This document shows, in pieces, positions 24,063 to 25,186 of a stretch of DNA of 25,186 nucleotides (position 1 is the first letter of the stretch; every line of letters begins with the position of its first letter). The notes under the pieces are model-generated. The model was not told where the DNA came from. It was given only the letters and a program-made list of their open reading frames with translations, and ran no database searches. A program made the translations under genes and the position numbers. This DNA is from an uncultured bacterium (GTDB lineage Bacteria; Vulcanimicrobiota; Xenobia; Xenobiales; Xenobiaceae). The stretch lies in contig CAKUBG010000034.1 in NCBI GenBank assembly GCA_934636825.1, positions 1 through 25,186 of the forward strand, in the 5' to 3' direction.

Positions 24063-24106
24063 AGTTTGGGGAGTGTCAAAGTCACTACAGTATGGAGGGC
24101 CTAATT

Positions 24107-24460
24107 TTGGATATTAAGGTCAGCACAAAAACTATTGAAAATATTGCTGAGCAAATCGACGTCAGCGGAGAGATAGACGTTTATACCTCCCCCAAAGTTA
24201 AAGATACTATCAACGCTTTAATTGAAAAAGGCGCCTATAATTTGATCGTCAACCTCGAACAAGTTCGTTACATTGACAGTACCGGTTTGGGCGTTTTGAT
24301 TGGCGCTCTTAAGAAAGTGCGCGAGCACAATGGCCATATCTTCTTGGTTTGCGTAGACCAGCAAATTAAGAAAGTTTTCACTATTACCGGTTTGGTTAAG
24401 ATCTTCCGTATTTTCAATACTAACGAAGAAGCCATCGCCGCTTTTGACAAGGCCGAGTAA
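24107..24460 (+). CDS. STAS-domain anti-sigma factor antagonist (RsbV/SpoIIAA type)
   Basis: 117 residues, a single STAS domain. 'VSGEIDVYTSPKVKD' (19-33) and 'YIDSTGLGVLIGALK' (55-69) contain the phosphorylatable Ser58 that an RsbW-type kinase would target. Unphosphorylated, such proteins bind the anti-sigma kinase and free a sigma factor. No kinase, phosphatase or sigma gene adjoins it. Start: the frame has an ATG at 24092, but its next codons form GGAGGG, a Shine-Dalgarno sequence lying exactly 7 bases before TTG 24107. That start gives the usual 'MDIKV' N-terminus of RsbV-like proteins, so TTG is preferred. Confidence 0.92.
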   Translation: MDIKVSTKTIENIAEQIDVSGEIDVYTSPKVKDTINALIEKGAYNLIVNLEQVRYIDSTGLGVLIGALKKVREHNGHIFLVCVDQQIKKVFTITGLVKIFRIFNTNEEAIAAFDKAE

Positions 24461-24539
24461 TTCAAAAAAAAACGGATAGCGAAAATCGACTTATTGGGAA
24501 TATTTTCCCTAGAAAGTTGTTGCTATTATAACGCATAAA

Positions 24540-24573
24540 ATGGTTTGCGAGAATCTTAAGATGGTTTGAGAGA
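24540..24573 (+). repeat. Short direct repeat upstream of the last gene
   Basis: ATGGTTTGCGAGA (24540-24552) and ATGGTTTGAGAGA (24561-24573) differ at one of 13 positions and are 21 bases apart, two turns of the helix. Paired direct repeats at this spacing are compatible with a regulator binding site, but chance is not excluded. Confidence 0.3.
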
Positions 24574-24656
24574 AGCAATTAAGCGAAAATTTACCTTTAA
24601 AACTTGAAACGCTTCTGGCTGTTTGCTACTTTCATTGTAAAAGTGAGGTGAACAGT

Positions 24657-25139
24657 ATGAAGCGTTTTTTGTTATGTGTAGTGTTCTTGCTATCGTGTTT
24701 GTTTTTGCACGTAGCTCCTCCGGCCTGTGCTGATGCCGTTTTTGATGATTGTAGAGGTAAATACCTTGATTATGGTGGGCAAATGACCCTGCGGCAAATG
24801 TGTAGTGGTAAATATAATGGAACGTATCGAGTGAAATACTATGATTCATACTTCGGTACATGGCTCGGTGAGTATAAGGTTTCATCTGGAGGTAGTCAGT
24901 TTTGTTGTACTATCGAGTTTTATGCCTATTTGGACGATAGTTGCATAAACAAAGTATATGTTGGTTACATGATGTCATCACCTCTACGGCAAGTGAACGG
25001 AAAAGATTATTATATTTGGAGCTTCTACTCCCCAGATAGAGAAGAAATAGCTAAAGACTACAGAGACGATTCTACCGACGATCCGTTTCCTGATGAGCTT
25101 CCGGTTTTCCAGCTCTTCTTTGGAGAGCAAGAAGAGTAA
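24657..25139 (+). CDS. Small secreted Cys-containing protein, unknown function
   Basis: 160 residues. A clear signal peptide (MKRFLLCVVFLLSCLFLHVAPP region, cleavage likely after 'ACA' near residue 25) is followed by a mature part of about 135 residues. This is rich in Tyr and Asp, with five Cys (32, 49, 83, 84, 96) that could form disulfides, and an acidic C-terminus. I do not recognise a family. GAGGTG lies 6 bases before the ATG at 24657; the GTG at 24648 belongs to that Shine-Dalgarno sequence. It stands alone after the STAS gene. Its codon choice looks less Ala/Gly-biased than its neighbours', which may reflect composition or recent gain. Confidence 0.7.
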   Translation: MKRFLLCVVFLLSCLFLHVAPPACADAVFDDCRGKYLDYGGQMTLRQMCSGKYNGTYRVKYYDSYFGTWLGEYKVSSGGSQFCCTIEFYAYLDDSCINKVYVGYMMSSPLRQVNGKDYYIWSFYSPDREEIAKDYRDDSTDDPFPDELPVFQLFFGEQEE

Positions 25140-25186
25140 AGCCAATATTAAAAATAGGTGTTCAAGAACGTTTTAAACGCTTTTGA

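Overview
The window is bacterial DNA of moderate GC with short intergenic gaps and Shine-Dalgarno sequences before most genes. It carries no rRNA, tRNA, insertion sequence or CRISPR array that I can see. The phylum cannot be fixed from the sequence. The mix (SLBB/ComEA protein, short membrane-anchored SppA, YtxH protein, RsbV-type STAS protein, several TTG starts, queuosine salvage pair) is compatible with an uncultivated, possibly host-associated lineage, but that is inference. I found 20 convincing protein genes.

Left part (1-9400). A gene-free left edge of about 600 bases holds a nested inverted repeat. It is followed by a Wzx-like flippase (+). Convergent to it is a minus-strand block, in transcription order: a large STAND-type P-loop ATPase with an alpha-solenoid tail, a circularly permuted ATP-grasp protein, a GHMP sugar kinase, and a Ser-rich SLBB/ComEA-like membrane protein. 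Hairpins with U-rich tracts separate the ATP-grasp from the kinase and the kinase from the ComEA-like gene.

Middle (9500-17950). A small single-span membrane protein (-) has its own terminator and a near-consensus promoter. That promoter's -35 box overlaps the -35 box of a divergent promoter serving a plus-strand run: queuosine nucleotide N-glycosylase (QNG1-like), Tgt, two family-2 glycosyltransferases, a GT-C (GT39-like) membrane glycosyltransferase, a CinA/MoCF-domain protein and a small secreted protein. QNG1 next to Tgt points to recycling of queuine into tRNA. The glycosyltransferases, with the flippase and the second GT-C protein, point to cell-surface glycan assembly.

Right part (17950-25186). 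A second GT-C membrane protein (-) converges on the middle run across a strong hairpin. Divergent from it is an SppA protease - ABC ATPase - FtsX-type permease operon. Then come single genes for a YtxH-domain protein, an RsbV-type anti-anti-sigma STAS protein with a structured leader, and a small secreted cysteine-containing protein that I do not recognise.

The most interesting items are the STAND/ATP-grasp/GHMP cluster, the QNG1-Tgt pair with a non-standard Tgt substrate loop, the SppA-ABC-FtsX operon, and four genes whose best start is a TTG codon just after a good Shine-Dalgarno sequence.
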